A model generated the notes under the pieces. It did no database searches. It worked only from the letters and a program-made list of their open reading frames with translations, and was not told where the DNA came from. A DNA stretch of 64,000 nucleotides from Lysobacterales bacterium 63-13 (GTDB lineage Bacteria > Pseudomonadota > Gammaproteobacteria > Xanthomonadales > Rhodanobacteraceae). Positions 9,497-18,210 of this stretch are shown here, piece by piece (position 1 is the stretch's first letter; the number at the start of each line of letters is the position of its first letter). A program made the position numbers and the translations under genes. The stretch is from the NCBI GenBank assembly GCA_001899855.1, contig MKWR01000017.1, positions 43,256-107,255 of the forward strand, written 5' to 3'.

Positions 9497-9952
9497 ATGG
9501 CCGGTCATGCCCTGCTTGAACTTGAAACCTTCCTGCCGTACCGGCTTTCGGTGCTTTCCAACACGCTGAGCCAGGCGATAGCCAAGGTGTATGACAAGCG
9601 ATTCGACCTTTCAGTGACCGAATGGCGAGCCATGGCCGTGCTCGGCAATCGACCGGATATCTCCGCTCGTGAAGTCGCCGAGCGCACGGCAATGGACAAG
9701 GTGGCCATCAGCCGCGCCGTGGCGCGCATGCTGAAGAAAGGCCGCATCGAACGCAGCAGGGCGCGCCACGACAAGCGCCAGTCGGTGCTGCGCTTGTCCG
9801 AGGAAGGCTGGAGGATCTACAACCAGGTCGCGCCATTGGCCCTTGAACACGAGCAACGCCTGCTGGCCCATCTGGATACCGAGGAGCGCCAATGGCTGGC
9901 GCGGATCCTCGATACCTTGTGGAAGGCCGAATTGGCCGAGTCGATCGACTGA
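9497..9952 (+). CDS. MarR-family transcriptional regulator, probable controller of tyrosine catabolism
   Basis: A 151-residue winged-helix DNA-binding protein. The recognition region ISAREVAERTAMDKVAISRAVARML (about 52-78) and the wing RSRARHDKRQSVLRLSEEG (about 84-104) fit the MarR fold. The flanking helices form the dimer interface, and none of the residues point to a specific ligand. It is divergent from hpd across 83 bases that hold two dyad sites, so control of hpd-hmgA-fahA-maiA by an aromatic intermediate is likely. That role is inference from context. Confidence 0.9.
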   Translation: MAGHALLELETFLPYRLSVLSNTLSQAIAKVYDKRFDLSVTEWRAMAVLGNRPDISAREVAERTAMDKVAISRAVARMLKKGRIERSRARHDKRQSVLRLSEEGWRIYNQVAPLALEHEQRLLAHLDTEERQWLARILDTLWKAELAESID

Positions 9953-10007
9953 GGCGCGATTCCCTGGCGCTGACGATCTGCACGGACGAGCCGGGTGACT
10001 CAAGAAC

Positions 10008-10037
10008 AAGATTGCAGGTCGTGCTTCGTGCAATCTT
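10008..10037. terminator. Hairpin between convergent marR and POT transporter genes
   Basis: AAGATTGCA (10008-10016) and its exact complement (10029-10037) flank a 12-base loop, in the 197-bp gap between converging genes. Flanking bases GGGTGA and TCACCC extend the symmetry loosely. There is no T tract. A termination role is suggested only by position. Confidence 0.35.
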
Positions 10038-10149
10038 CCCGTCTCACCCGCGTGCAGGCATTCGTTGCCGGCACGGGGTGAATTCATTCCCCCATGGATC
10101 CCGTGTCATCGGCCATCCATGGCCGGCACGGGATGAGTCCATCCTGAAC

Positions 10150-11658
10150 TCACTTTACGCCGTGCATGAGTTTGTTGATGAGGGGGGCGATCAGGAACAG
10201 GAACGCGCCGGAGCCGACCAGCACCCAGAAACCGAAGGTGTAACCGGACAACGCCGACTCCACGCTCATGCCGCCTTCACCGCTGACGTGGCTGGCGAAG
10301 ATGCCCGAGAGGTTGTTGCCGATCGCGGTGGAGAGGAACCAGCCGCCCATGCCGAAGCCGACCAGGCGCACCGGCGCGAGCTTGGTCACCATCGACAGGC
10401 CGATCGGCGACAGGCACAGCTCGCCGATGGACTGGATCACGTAGACCATGAACAGCGTCCAGAAGGGGATCTTCAGGGACTGCGGATCCACCATGCTCGA
10501 CAGCGCGATCATCAACAGCAGGAAGGCCAGGCCGTTGAAGATGATGCCGAGGCCGAACTTGCGCGGGATCGACGGATTGGCGCGCCCCAGCTTCACCCAG
10601 ATCCATGCGACGACCGGTGCCAGGGTGATGATCGCCAGCGAGTTGACCGACTGGAACCAGCCGACCGGGAAGATCCAGCCGCCAAAGTCGCGATTGACGA
10701 TGTTCTGCGCGAGGAAGTTGAACGAGCTGCCGGCCTGTTCGAAGAACATCCAGAACAGCACGTTGAAGGCGAAGATGATCAGCATCGCGATGGCCATGTC
10801 GCGACGCACCGCGCCATCACGAAAACCTTCGCGCAGGATCAGCACGCACAGTGCCACGAACAATCCGGTCAGCAACCACTGCAACTGGCTGGCGTCGATG
10901 GAGAGCAGGAAATAGATCACCGGGATCGAAACCAGCGTCCCCAGCAGCGTGTACACCACCCGCGGCATGCCGCCGCTGCCTTCCGCCGGGCGACCGATGC
11001 CCGCCAACTGTTTGCGGCCGAACCAGAACCACACCAGGCTGATCAGCATGCCGATGCCCGAGGCGATGAACACCACCTTGTACGCCGGCATGTCGGGCGA
11101 GCCGCCGAACATGCGCTCGGCCAGCCAGCCGGTCAGGACCGGCGCGATCAGGGCGCCGGCGTTGATGCCCATGTAGAACAGGGTGAACCCCGAATCGCGG
11201 CGCTCGTCGCCGGTGGCATACAACTTGCCGACCATGGTCGAGATGTTCGGCTTGAACAGGCCGTTGCCGGCAATGATCGTGGCCAGTCCAAACTTGAACA
11301 CCTGTTCGTTGGGCAAGACGATCATGAACAGGCCGGCGGCCATGATGACCGCGCCGAGCAGGATCGAGCGCTGGTAGCCGATCACGCGATCGGCGACGTA
11401 GCCTCCGAACAGCGCGGCCGCATAGACCAGGGCGAGGTAGGCACCATAAAGTCGGCTGGCCGGTGCTTCACCCGCACTGTCGCCGGCGTAGAACTGGGCA
11501 ACGATGTAGAGCGCCAGCGCCCAGCGCATTCCATAGAACGCAAAGCGTTCCCAGAACTCGGTCATGAAGAGCATCCACAACGGCCGCGGGTGCCCCAGGC
11601 GATCCTGGAATTGGCGGGGCGGCGGTGCGGGTGTTGCTGCGTCGGTAGCGCCGGTCAT
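10150..11658 (-). CDS. POT-family proton-dependent oligopeptide transporter (second copy)
   Basis: A 502-residue peptide/proton symporter of the major facilitator superfamily. The first membrane helix carries the POT signature as EFWERFAFYG, and many hydrophobic segments follow. It differs widely from the POT protein at 3.1-4.6 kb, with its own segment FNFLAQNIVNRDFGGWIF before the later helices, so it is a separate subfamily rather than a recent duplicate. ATG 11658 has CGGAGA upstream. It lies between the tyrosine cluster and tryptophan dioxygenase, consistent with growth on peptides. Confidence 0.92.
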   Translation of the reverse strand: MTGATDAATPAPPPRQFQDRLGHPRPLWMLFMTEFWERFAFYGMRWALALYIVAQFYAGDSAGEAPASRLYGAYLALVYAAALFGGYVADRVIGYQRSILLGAVIMAAGLFMIVLPNEQVFKFGLATIIAGNGLFKPNISTMVGKLYATGDERRDSGFTLFYMGINAGALIAPVLTGWLAERMFGGSPDMPAYKVVFIASGIGMLISLVWFWFGRKQLAGIGRPAEGSGGMPRVVYTLLGTLVSIPVIYFLLSIDASQLQWLLTGLFVALCVLILREGFRDGAVRRDMAIAMLIIFAFNVLFWMFFEQAGSSFNFLAQNIVNRDFGGWIFPVGWFQSVNSLAIITLAPVVAWIWVKLGRANPSIPRKFGLGIIFNGLAFLLLMIALSSMVDPQSLKIPFWTLFMVYVIQSIGELCLSPIGLSMVTKLAPVRLVGFGMGGWFLSTAIGNNLSGIFASHVSGEGGMSVESALSGYTFGFWVLVGSGAFLFLIAPLINKLMHGVK

Positions 11659-11784
11659 GCATTTCTCCGTCGAGGATCAGTGGCTCAACTGGCGAGGATC
11701 ACCGACCGCAGGCTGCGCCGTCAAATGCGCCGATGGATGCTGCAACGCAGTATCGCGGACCCGCGTCAGGCCCAGGGCAACGCC

Positions 11785-12630
11785 CTAGACCCCGATCACC
11801 GTGCGCACATCGAGCAATTCCGGGAAGAAGGTCAGGTCGAGCGCCTTCTTCAGGAAGCCAACCCCGGACGATCCGCCGGTGCCGCGCTTGTGGCCGATGA
11901 TGCGTTCAACCGTCTTCATGTGGCGGAAACGCCAGAGCTGGAAGGATTCCTCGACATCGACCAGCTGCTCGCAGAAATGGTATTCGGACCAGAACTCGTC
12001 GGCGTTTTCGTAGATGCGCTTGAATACCGGCACCAGGTCCTCGCGGCGACGATGCGGCAGCGACCAGTCGCGCTCGATGCAATCCGCCGGGATGGCATGG
12101 CCGGCGCGGGCGAGATGGCGCAGGAACTCGTCATACAGGCTCGGTGCCTCGAGTACGGCGCGCAACTCGGCCTGACGCAGCGGATCGTGATTGAACACGG
12201 CGAGCATGTCGGCGTTCTTGTTGCCGAGCAGGAACTCGATCATGCGGTACTGCTGCGACTGGAACCCCGAGGCCGGACCGAGGACATGGCGGAATTGCTG
12301 GTACTCGGTTGGCGTCAAGGTTTCCAGCACCGCCCATTGCTCGAACAACTGGCGCTGGATCTGCTTGACCCGGGCGAGGATCTTCAGGGACGTGTCGGTC
12401 TGGTCGGTCGACAACAATGCCGTGGCCGCACGCAGTTCGTGGATGATCAACTTCATCCACAGTTCGCTGACGTGGTGCTGGACGATGAACAACATCTCGT
12501 CATGGTGTGTCGGCTCGCTGAGCGGCTTCTGCGCAGACAGCAAGGTGTCCAGTTGCAGGTAGCCACCATAGTTCTGGCGATCACGCAGATCGACCTCGAT
12601 GCCTTGTTCGAGTTCGCGTCGGTTTTCCAT
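11785..12630 (-). CDS. kynA: Tryptophan 2,3-dioxygenase
   Basis: A haem enzyme that opens the indole ring of tryptophan to N-formylkynurenine, the first step of the kynurenine route. The 281-residue size is normal for bacteria. Family features include [33 protein letters not shown] with the active-site His, the [12 protein letters not shown] region and [11 protein letters not shown]. The C-terminus [16 protein letters not shown] contacts substrate in characterised homologues. ATG 12630 gives the usual N-terminus; a longer in-frame extension is low-complexity. No kynurenine formamidase or kynureninase is seen nearby. Confidence 0.95.
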   Translation of the reverse strand: MENRRELEQGIEVDLRDRQNYGGYLQLDTLLSAQKPLSEPTHHDEMLFIVQHHVSELWMKLIIHELRAATALLSTDQTDTSLKILARVKQIQRQLFEQWAVLETLTPTEYQQFRHVLGPASGFQSQQYRMIEFLLGNKNADMLAVFNHDPLRQAELRAVLEAPSLYDEFLRHLARAGHAIPADCIERDWSLPHRRREDLVPVFKRIYENADEFWSEYHFCEQLVDVEESFQLWRFRHMKTVERIIGHKRGTGGSSGVGFLKKALDLTFFPELLDVRTVIGV

Positions 12631-12962
12631 ATCGGTTCGTGCAGTGTCGGGAGTGAATGTGCACGCTACCGGACGCGCCCGCGCTGCGCCAGCGCCCGCA
12701 AGCGCGGCCGAATTGCTGCAGTGAGCCTTGCGCGTCGCGGCGACGCTTGCTATCAAGTCACGGTAGTTTCACGATACCGGGAAGCAATACGGCGCAGTAT
12801 CGCGCAATCCGGCACTGGATCCGGATCCCGCACGACACGTTCGCACCGCTCCCCGGAGCCGGTCGGCAATGCCGATGTCGCACAGCGACGACAACTGACA
12901 CCTCCGGTCCCGACAGACCCGCATGCGCTGTCTTCGCGAAGCGCGATCCAGTGGAGAATTCC
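12631..12962. other. Intergenic region between divergent kynA and E1-alpha genes
   Basis: This 332-bp stretch must hold promoters for both directions. Nothing in it looks coding. I see only a loose dyad CGATAC/GTATCG around 12772-12803 and no clear sigma-70 box pair. Confidence 0.5.
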
Positions 12963-14039
12963 GTGCCAACAGCCGCCACGTTTGAAATCGAATACGTCCA
13001 GTATCTCAATGCCGAAGGCAAGCTGGTCCGCGACGACCTGCCCGCCTTCGCGCGCGATGTCCGACAACTGGTCAAGCTGTACCAGGAAATGCTCATGGTG
13101 CGCATTTTCGATACCAAGGCGATCGCCCTGCAGCGCACCGGCAAGCTGGGCACCTACGCGCCCTGCCTCGGCCATGAGGCGACCTACCTGGCCATTGGCA
13201 GCGCCATGCAGGAAGACGATTGCTTCGCCCCGAGCTACCGCGAATACGGCGTGCAGTTCCATCGCGGCGTGAAACCGCGCGAGCTGCTGATGTACTGGGG
13301 CGGCGACGAGCGTGGCAACAATTTTTCCGGGCCGGCGCATGATTTCGCCTGGTGCGTGCCGATCGGCACGCAGTGCCTGCACGCAGCCGGCGCAGCGCTG
13401 GCCTTCAAGACGCGCAAGGAGCCGCGCGTGGCGGTCTGCACGATCGGCGATGGCGGCTCTTCAAAGGCCGATTTCAACAGCGCCATCAATGTTGCCGGGG
13501 CGATGACGCTGCCGCTGGTCGCGGTGATCGTCAACAACCAGTGGGCCATCTCGGTGCCGCGCAGCGCGCAGACCGGGGCAAAGACCCTCGCCCAGAAAGG
13601 CATTGCCGCGGGCCTCGAATGCGTGCAGGTCGACGGCAACGACCTCATCGCCATGCGCACCGTGATGGACCACGCCCTAAAGCGCGCCCGCCACGGCCAT
13701 GGCGGCATGGTCATCGAAGCGGTCACCTATCGCCTGTCCGACCACACCACTGCCGATGACGCGCGTCGTTATCGATCCGAGCAGGAGGTCAAGGATGCCT
13801 GGATGCGCGAGCCCTTGCGCCGCATGAAGGCTTACCTGATGTCGCTGAACGCGTGGACCGAGGACGAGGAAACCGCGCTCAAGGAGCAATGCACGAAATA
13901 TGTCGATGGCGAAGTCAACGCCTATCTGGAAACCCGCGCGCAACCGATCGAGAGCATGTTCGACTACACCTATGCCGAACTGCCACCGGATCTGCTTGTC
14001 CAGCGCGACGAAGCGATCTTCTGGGAAAAGCGCGGCTGA
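12963..14039 (+). CDS. pdhA: 2-oxoacid dehydrogenase E1 component, alpha subunit (pyruvate or branched-chain type)
   Basis: The thiamine-diphosphate-binding half of the decarboxylating E1 enzyme. The GDG-to-N cofactor motif appears as IGDGGSSKADFNSAINVAGAMTLPLVAVIVNN, and GHEATYLAIGSAM and YREYGVQFHRGV are conserved E1-alpha blocks. The phosphorylation-loop-like region reads YRLSDHTTADDARRY. The start is GTG 12963 with GTGGAG upstream, giving 358 residues. E1 beta and E2 follow on the same strand. Sequence alone does not separate pyruvate from branched-chain 2-oxoacid specificity: the split alpha/beta form exists in both, so the symbol is tentative. Confidence 0.85.
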   Translation: MPTAATFEIEYVQYLNAEGKLVRDDLPAFARDVRQLVKLYQEMLMVRIFDTKAIALQRTGKLGTYAPCLGHEATYLAIGSAMQEDDCFAPSYREYGVQFHRGVKPRELLMYWGGDERGNNFSGPAHDFAWCVPIGTQCLHAAGAALAFKTRKEPRVAVCTIGDGGSSKADFNSAINVAGAMTLPLVAVIVNNQWAISVPRSAQTGAKTLAQKGIAAGLECVQVDGNDLIAMRTVMDHALKRARHGHGGMVIEAVTYRLSDHTTADDARRYRSEQEVKDAWMREPLRRMKAYLMSLNAWTEDEETALKEQCTKYVDGEVNAYLETRAQPIESMFDYTYAELPPDLLVQRDEAIFWEKRG

Positions 14040-14128
14040 AGCCGCTTCCTGAAAAGTTGCGCAACACGCATGGCACTCGCGACAACGCTGCCAGGCAAAC
14101 ATCCAATGCAAACCGACGAATCCAAACC

Positions 14129-15109
14129 ATGGCCCAAATCACCCTGATCGAAGCAGTCACCCAGGCGCTGGCCTGGGAAATGAAACACGATCCCAGCGTC
14201 GTCGTCCTTGGCGAGGATGTCGGCGTCAATGGCGGCGTGTTCCGCGCCACCCAGGGCCTGCTCGACAAGTTCGGCGCGGAGCGCGTGATCGACACGCCGC
14301 TCGATGAAACGACGATTGGCGGCATCACCGTGGGCCTTGCCGCGCAGGGCATGAAACCGGTTGCCGAAGCGCAATTCGAAGGCTTCATCTACGCCATGCT
14401 TGAGCAGATCATTTGCCACGCCGCGCGCATGCGCAATCGCACGCGCGGACGCCTGACCTGTCCGGCCGTCTGGCGCGCGCCCTGGGGCGGCGGCATCCGC
14501 GCGCCGGAACACCATTCCGAGGCCAATGAAGCATTGTTCACGAATGTACCTGGCTTGCGCGTGGTCCTGCCGTCGTCACCCGCACGCGCCTACGGCCTGC
14601 TGCTCGCCTCGATCCGCGATCCCGATCCGGTCATCTTCTTCGAGCCCAAGCGCATCTATCGCCAGTACAAGGAAGAAGTACCCGATGACGGCGAAGCCTT
14701 GCCGCTGGATGTCTGCTTCGTGCTTCGTGATGGCAGCGACGTGACCCTGGTCACCTGGGGCGCGCAGGTCAAGGAAACCCTTGAAGCCGCCGAGGCACTG
14801 GCCGCCGAAGGCATCAGCGCCGAAGTCATCGACGTGGCCACGCTGAAGCCGCTTGATTTCGACACCATCCACGAATCGGTGCGCAAGACCGGGCGCTGCG
14901 TGATCGTGCACGAGGCACCGCGCACGGCCGGCTTTGGGTCCGAGATTTCCGCACGCCTGGCCGAGCACGCGATGTACGATCTTGTCGCGCCGGTCGAGCG
15001 CGTGACCGGCTACGACACGCATATCCCGCTGTTCCGACTTGAAATGAAATACCTGCCGAGCGTCGACAAGATTGTCGCCGCCGCCAAACGCACCCTGGCC
15101 GCAAGCTGA
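14129..15109 (+). CDS. pdhB: 2-oxoacid dehydrogenase E1 component, beta subunit
   Basis: Forms the heterotetrameric E1 with the upstream alpha subunit. The 326-residue protein opens with AQITLIEAVTQALAWEMKHD and contains LGEDVGVNGGVFRATQGL, the beta-subunit block around the thiamine-activating Glu. PAVWRAPWGGGIRAPEHHSEANEALF and the transketolase C-domain (VTLVTWGAQVKETLEAAEAL, VIDVATLKPLDFDT) follow. ATG 14129 is the family start; an open extension upstream overlaps the alpha subunit in another frame and is not conserved-looking. It sits 89 bases after E1 alpha and 17 before E2. Confidence 0.9.
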   Translation: MAQITLIEAVTQALAWEMKHDPSVVVLGEDVGVNGGVFRATQGLLDKFGAERVIDTPLDETTIGGITVGLAAQGMKPVAEAQFEGFIYAMLEQIICHAARMRNRTRGRLTCPAVWRAPWGGGIRAPEHHSEANEALFTNVPGLRVVLPSSPARAYGLLLASIRDPDPVIFFEPKRIYRQYKEEVPDDGEALPLDVCFVLRDGSDVTLVTWGAQVKETLEAAEALAAEGISAEVIDVATLKPLDFDTIHESVRKTGRCVIVHEAPRTAGFGSEISARLAEHAMYDLVAPVERVTGYDTHIPLFRLEMKYLPSVDKIVAAAKRTLAAS

Positions 15110-15126
15110 GCCGACGGAGTCGATGC

Positions 15127-16500
15127 ATGAGCGAGACAAAAACATTCCACCTGCCCGACCTCGGCGAAGGCCTGCCCGATGCCACCATCGTCGAATGGTT
15201 CGTCAAACCCGGTGACGTCGCCAGGCTCGATGAGCCGCTGGTGTCGATGGAGACGGCCAAGGCCGTCGTCGAAGTGCCCTCGCCGTTCTCGGGCAAGGTC
15301 GTCAAGCAGCATGGCAACGCCGGCGACATCATCGAAACCGGAGCGGCGCTGATTGAGATCGAGATCGATGCCAGCCTGCCGCAACGCGCCGACGCCGAAG
15401 CCACAGGACATCATCACGGGCCGCCAAAGCCGGCCGCGCCGAAAGTCGAATCCAGTGTGGCAAAACCGGCGCCGGCCGAAAGCAAGGCCAGCACGGAGCG
15501 CGCCGACTCGGGCACCGTGGTCGGCGCGATGGAAGCGAGCGATCGCGTGCATGCCGAGCAGACCTCGAATGTCGGCGGCGTCAAGGCCGTGCCTGCGGTG
15601 CGCGCGCTGGCGAAGAAACTCGGCATCGACCTGGGCCGGGTCAAGCCCAGCGGTGCCGATGGCGTGGTCACCCTCAAGGACGTCAAGGCCGCCGCTGAAG
15701 CCGGAAGCGCACGTATCGGTGCGACACCGGCCCCGGAGCGTGCAGCCGCCGCAGCGAGCCCGCCGCCTGCCGCGGCGGTTGCGCAAAGATCCGCAAGCGA
15801 GCGCACCACGCTTTCCGCATCCGGCCAGCCGATGCGCACGACGCCGCCGACACAGCGGGTCAGCGGCCAGCCCGAGCAACTCAAGGGCGTGCGCCGCAAC
15901 ATGGCGCGGGTGATGGCCGCCGCGCATGCGCAGGTCGTCCCGACCATGGTCAGCGATGACGCCGACATCCACGCCTGGCTGCCGGGCAATGACATCACCG
16001 TGCGCCTGATCCGCGCGATCGTGCGCGCAGCCCAAGCCGTGCCGGCGCTGAATGCCTGGTTCGACGGCGAAAACCTGACCCGCACCCTGCATCCACACGT
16101 CGATATCGGCATCGCCGTGGATACCGACGACGGCTTGTTCGTGCCGGCCTTGCGCAATGCCGACGTGCTCGATGCCAACGGCATCCGCCAGGCGGTCAAT
16201 CGCTTGCGCGACCAGGTCATCAACCGCAGCATCCCGGCCGATGAACTCAAGGGCTACACGATCTCGCTGTCGAATTTCGGCGTCTTCGCCGGCCGCTACG
16301 CGACGCCGATCGTGGTGCCGCCCACGGTTGCCATCATCGCGGCCGGCAAGGGCCGCCACCAGATGACCCCGGTCATGGGCGGCTTCGAATCGCACAAGGT
16401 CATCCCGCTGTCGCTGACCTTCGACCATCGCGCCGCCACCGGCGGCGAGGCAGCACGCTTCCTCAAGGTGATGCTGGACGATCTGGCGCGGCCGGCCTGA
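15127..16500 (+). CDS. Dihydrolipoamide acyltransferase (E2) of 2-oxoacid dehydrogenase
   Basis: The core enzyme that carries acyl groups on a swinging lipoyl arm and passes them to CoA. The domains in order are one lipoyl domain (1-80) with lipoyl Lys45 in METAKAVVEV, a long Ala/Pro/Glu-rich linker, a peripheral subunit-binding domain (about 155-190, AVPAVRALAKKLGIDL), a second flexible linker, and the catalytic domain (about 225-457). The catalytic His lies in TFDHRAATGGEAARF. The Asp of the usual HxxxDG motif is replaced by Thr here, a variant worth noting. No E3 gene follows directly; a lipoamide-dehydrogenase-like gene is at 32.4 kb. Confidence 0.92.
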   Translation: MSETKTFHLPDLGEGLPDATIVEWFVKPGDVARLDEPLVSMETAKAVVEVPSPFSGKVVKQHGNAGDIIETGAALIEIEIDASLPQRADAEATGHHHGPPKPAAPKVESSVAKPAPAESKASTERADSGTVVGAMEASDRVHAEQTSNVGGVKAVPAVRALAKKLGIDLGRVKPSGADGVVTLKDVKAAAEAGSARIGATPAPERAAAAASPPPAAAVAQRSASERTTLSASGQPMRTTPPTQRVSGQPEQLKGVRRNMARVMAAAHAQVVPTMVSDDADIHAWLPGNDITVRLIRAIVRAAQAVPALNAWFDGENLTRTLHPHVDIGIAVDTDDGLFVPALRNADVLDANGIRQAVNRLRDQVINRSIPADELKGYTISLSNFGVFAGRYATPIVVPPTVAIIAAGKGRHQMTPVMGGFESHKVIPLSLTFDHRAATGGEAARFLKVMLDDLARPA

Positions 16501-16562
16501 TCCGGCGGATTCGCGATCGCCGCGGTTCAGTGTTTTTGGGTTTGATGCTCGGGATCAGGAGT

Positions 16563-16606
16563 CCCTCATCCGCCCTGCGGGCACCTTCTCCCGCAAGGGG
16601 AGAAGG
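16563..16606. repeat. REP-like element, copy 1
   Basis: A 44-bp unit beginning CCCTCATCCGCC and ending GGGGAGAAGG. It contains two small dyads: GCCC-TGC-GGGC, and CCTTCTCC paired with GGAGAAGG. An almost identical 44-bp copy is at 47073-47116, and a partial one lies at about 21997-22026. Confidence 0.8.
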
Positions 16607-16852
16607 AAAGGAAAAGCGCGATGCAGAAGCATGCGGAAATCTGCTTTGGCGTTGCTGCGCAGGATGCGCAGTGAATGGGGCCCCTATGCAGCGGCAACGT
16701 GATGGAGGGATAGCCCGCAGGGTGGGCGCAGGGGATTGCGCCCAGTTCGACGTCAGTCCAGGGATGGACTGTCGGCGAACCCCCGGAGTCGCGTTGCGCA
16801 GTCGGAGGGCAGGATGCCCGGAGACCGCTGCATCGGGGTGGCCTTTCTTTTG

Positions 16853-16905
16853 GTTACTTTTCTTTGGCCACGCAAAGAAAAGTGACTCGCTCGCCGGAGG
16901 CGAGT
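16853..16905. repeat. Paired hairpins of an interspersed extragenic repeat
   Basis: ACTTTTCTTTG (16856-16866) and its complement (16873-16883) form an 11-bp stem over loop GCCACG; one G-T pair further out extends it to 14 bp. ACTCGC (16885-16890) and GCGAGT (16900-16905) form a second stem directly after. From memory, this arrangement is common between genes in Xanthomonadales genomes. Confidence 0.6.
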
Positions 16906-17058
16906 GAAAAAGGACAGGATGCCGCGCTCCGAAGGAGCGTGCTCTGAAGATGCAAGGAGCACAGTCACTGGATCCGAAGGTGATGGACTCGAATGCAGGA
17001 AATGCAGGAGCAGTTTCCTGCCGGCCTGCGCCGGGATAGCAATCAGCGAAACCCCAGG

Positions 17059-18174
17059 CTATCGATCGTTCGATGGCACGGAAACATCCTCGTAACCGAC
17101 GATATCGAGGTCGAAACCTGCCAGGCCGACCAGCTTGCGCGGCGTGCCGAGCACGCGCAGGTGGCGCACGCCGAGATCGGCGAGGATCTGCGCACCGAGT
17201 CCATGGCGGCGCCATTCGCTGGCCGGATCGCTGGCTTGCTTTGCCGTCGTTCCCGCCAGGCAATCGAGCGCGGCTTCAGCCTCGCCAGCCTCGCTCAGCA
17301 CGACGACGACACCGCGATCTTCGTCGGCAATGCGGCGCAGGGCCGCGGTAACGCTCAGGCCGAGATCGTCGCGCCGCAGGTGCAGCACGTCGGACAGCGT
17401 GTTGCGCACGTGCACGCGGGTCAGCACCGGCTGGCCATCGGCGACGTTGCCGCGCACGAGGGCAAAATGCAGGGCCTTCTGCACCAGATCGCGATAGACG
17501 ACCAGGTTGAACGTGCCGAACTCGGTATCGACGGCGACATCGCGCACCCGCTCGATGGTGTTCTCGGTCTGCAGGCGATAACGGATGAGGTCGGCAATGG
17601 TGCCGATCTTCAAGCCGTGCTTGCGCGCGAATTCCTCCAGCGCCGGCCGCCGCGCCATGGTGCCGTCGTCGTCCATCACCTCGACGATCACGCCGGCCGG
17701 TTCAAGGCCGGCCATGGTGGCCAGATCGCAGGCTGCTTCGGTATGCCCGGCGCGCACGAGCACGCCACCGGTCTGCGCGGTGAGCGGGAAGATGTGCCCG
17801 GGCTGGGCCAGGTGTTCCGGGCGCGCATCGGCGGCCACCGCGGTGCGGATCGTGTGCGCACGATCGTAGGCCGAGATGCCGGTGGTGACGCCTTCGGCGG
17901 CTTCGATCGACACGGTGAAATTGGTGTGGTGCGAAGAGGTGTTGTTGTGCACCATCGGCTTCAGGCCAAGCTGGCGGCAGCGTGCCGCGGTCAGGGTCAG
18001 ACAGACCAGACCGCGCGCTTCGCGGACCATGAAGTTGATGTCCTCGGGGCGCACCTTTTCCGCAGCCATGACCAGATCACCTTCGTTTTCGCGATCCTCG
18101 TCGTCAAGGATCACGACCATGCGGCCGGCGCGGATGTCATCGAGGATATCGGGGATCGTGTTGAAGCTCATCAT
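17059..18174 (-). CDS. ribB: 3,4-dihydroxy-2-butanone-4-phosphate synthase with degenerate GTP cyclohydrolase II-like domain (RibBX type)
   Basis: Makes the four-carbon precursor of riboflavin from ribulose 5-phosphate. The N-terminal half (about 1-205) has the DHBP synthase signatures VVILDDEDRENEGDLVMAAE, SHHTNFTVSIEA, RAHTIRTAV and the RAGHTEAACDLATMAGL block. The C-terminal half (about 206-371) keeps the outline of GTP cyclohydrolase II, but its metal site is gone: the family's HSECLTGD...RCDC region reads VHVRNTLSDVLHLRRDD. GTP cyclohydrolase activity is therefore unlikely, and a separate ribA should exist elsewhere. Two adjacent ATGs (18174 and 18171) could each start the gene. It follows ribE by 36 bases. 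Confidence 0.9.
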   Translation of the reverse strand: MMSFNTIPDILDDIRAGRMVVILDDEDRENEGDLVMAAEKVRPEDINFMVREARGLVCLTLTAARCRQLGLKPMVHNNTSSHHTNFTVSIEAAEGVTTGISAYDRAHTIRTAVAADARPEHLAQPGHIFPLTAQTGGVLVRAGHTEAACDLATMAGLEPAGVIVEVMDDDGTMARRPALEEFARKHGLKIGTIADLIRYRLQTENTIERVRDVAVDTEFGTFNLVVYRDLVQKALHFALVRGNVADGQPVLTRVHVRNTLSDVLHLRRDDLGLSVTAALRRIADEDRGVVVVLSEAGEAEAALDCLAGTTAKQASDPASEWRRHGLGAQILADLGVRHLRVLGTPRKLVGLAGFDLDIVGYEDVSVPSNDR

Positions 18175-18210
18175 CTGTTTCCGTGGAAATCCATCAGTGG
18201 AGATCTGGCG

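Larger units (their letters stand above)
16501..17058. other. Repeat-filled intergenic region
   Basis: No gene is supported in this 558-bp gap. It holds a REP-like unit (16563-16606), a region whose accidental translations resemble frequent spurious hypothetical proteins of Lysobacterales (about 16640-16980), and two strong hairpins (16853-16905). Opposite frames are open here but show low-complexity Arg/Ser/Pro composition. Confidence 0.7.

Noticed and set aside
9892..13272. A very long open frame (over 1100 codons) on the plus strand across the second POT gene and kynA
   Set aside because: It is antisense to two clear enzymes and transporters, and its product is Asp/His/Gln/Arg-rich low complexity. 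High GC makes such frames common.
13853..14128. A 92-codon upstream extension of the E1-beta gene
   Set aside because: It overlaps the E1-alpha coding end in a different frame and does not look like the family. ATG 14129 gives the usual N-terminus.
16463..17263. A minus-strand frame in the gap after E2 that resembles often-annotated hypothetical proteins
   Set aside because: It is read from interspersed repeats and hairpins; composition and origin argue against a real protein.
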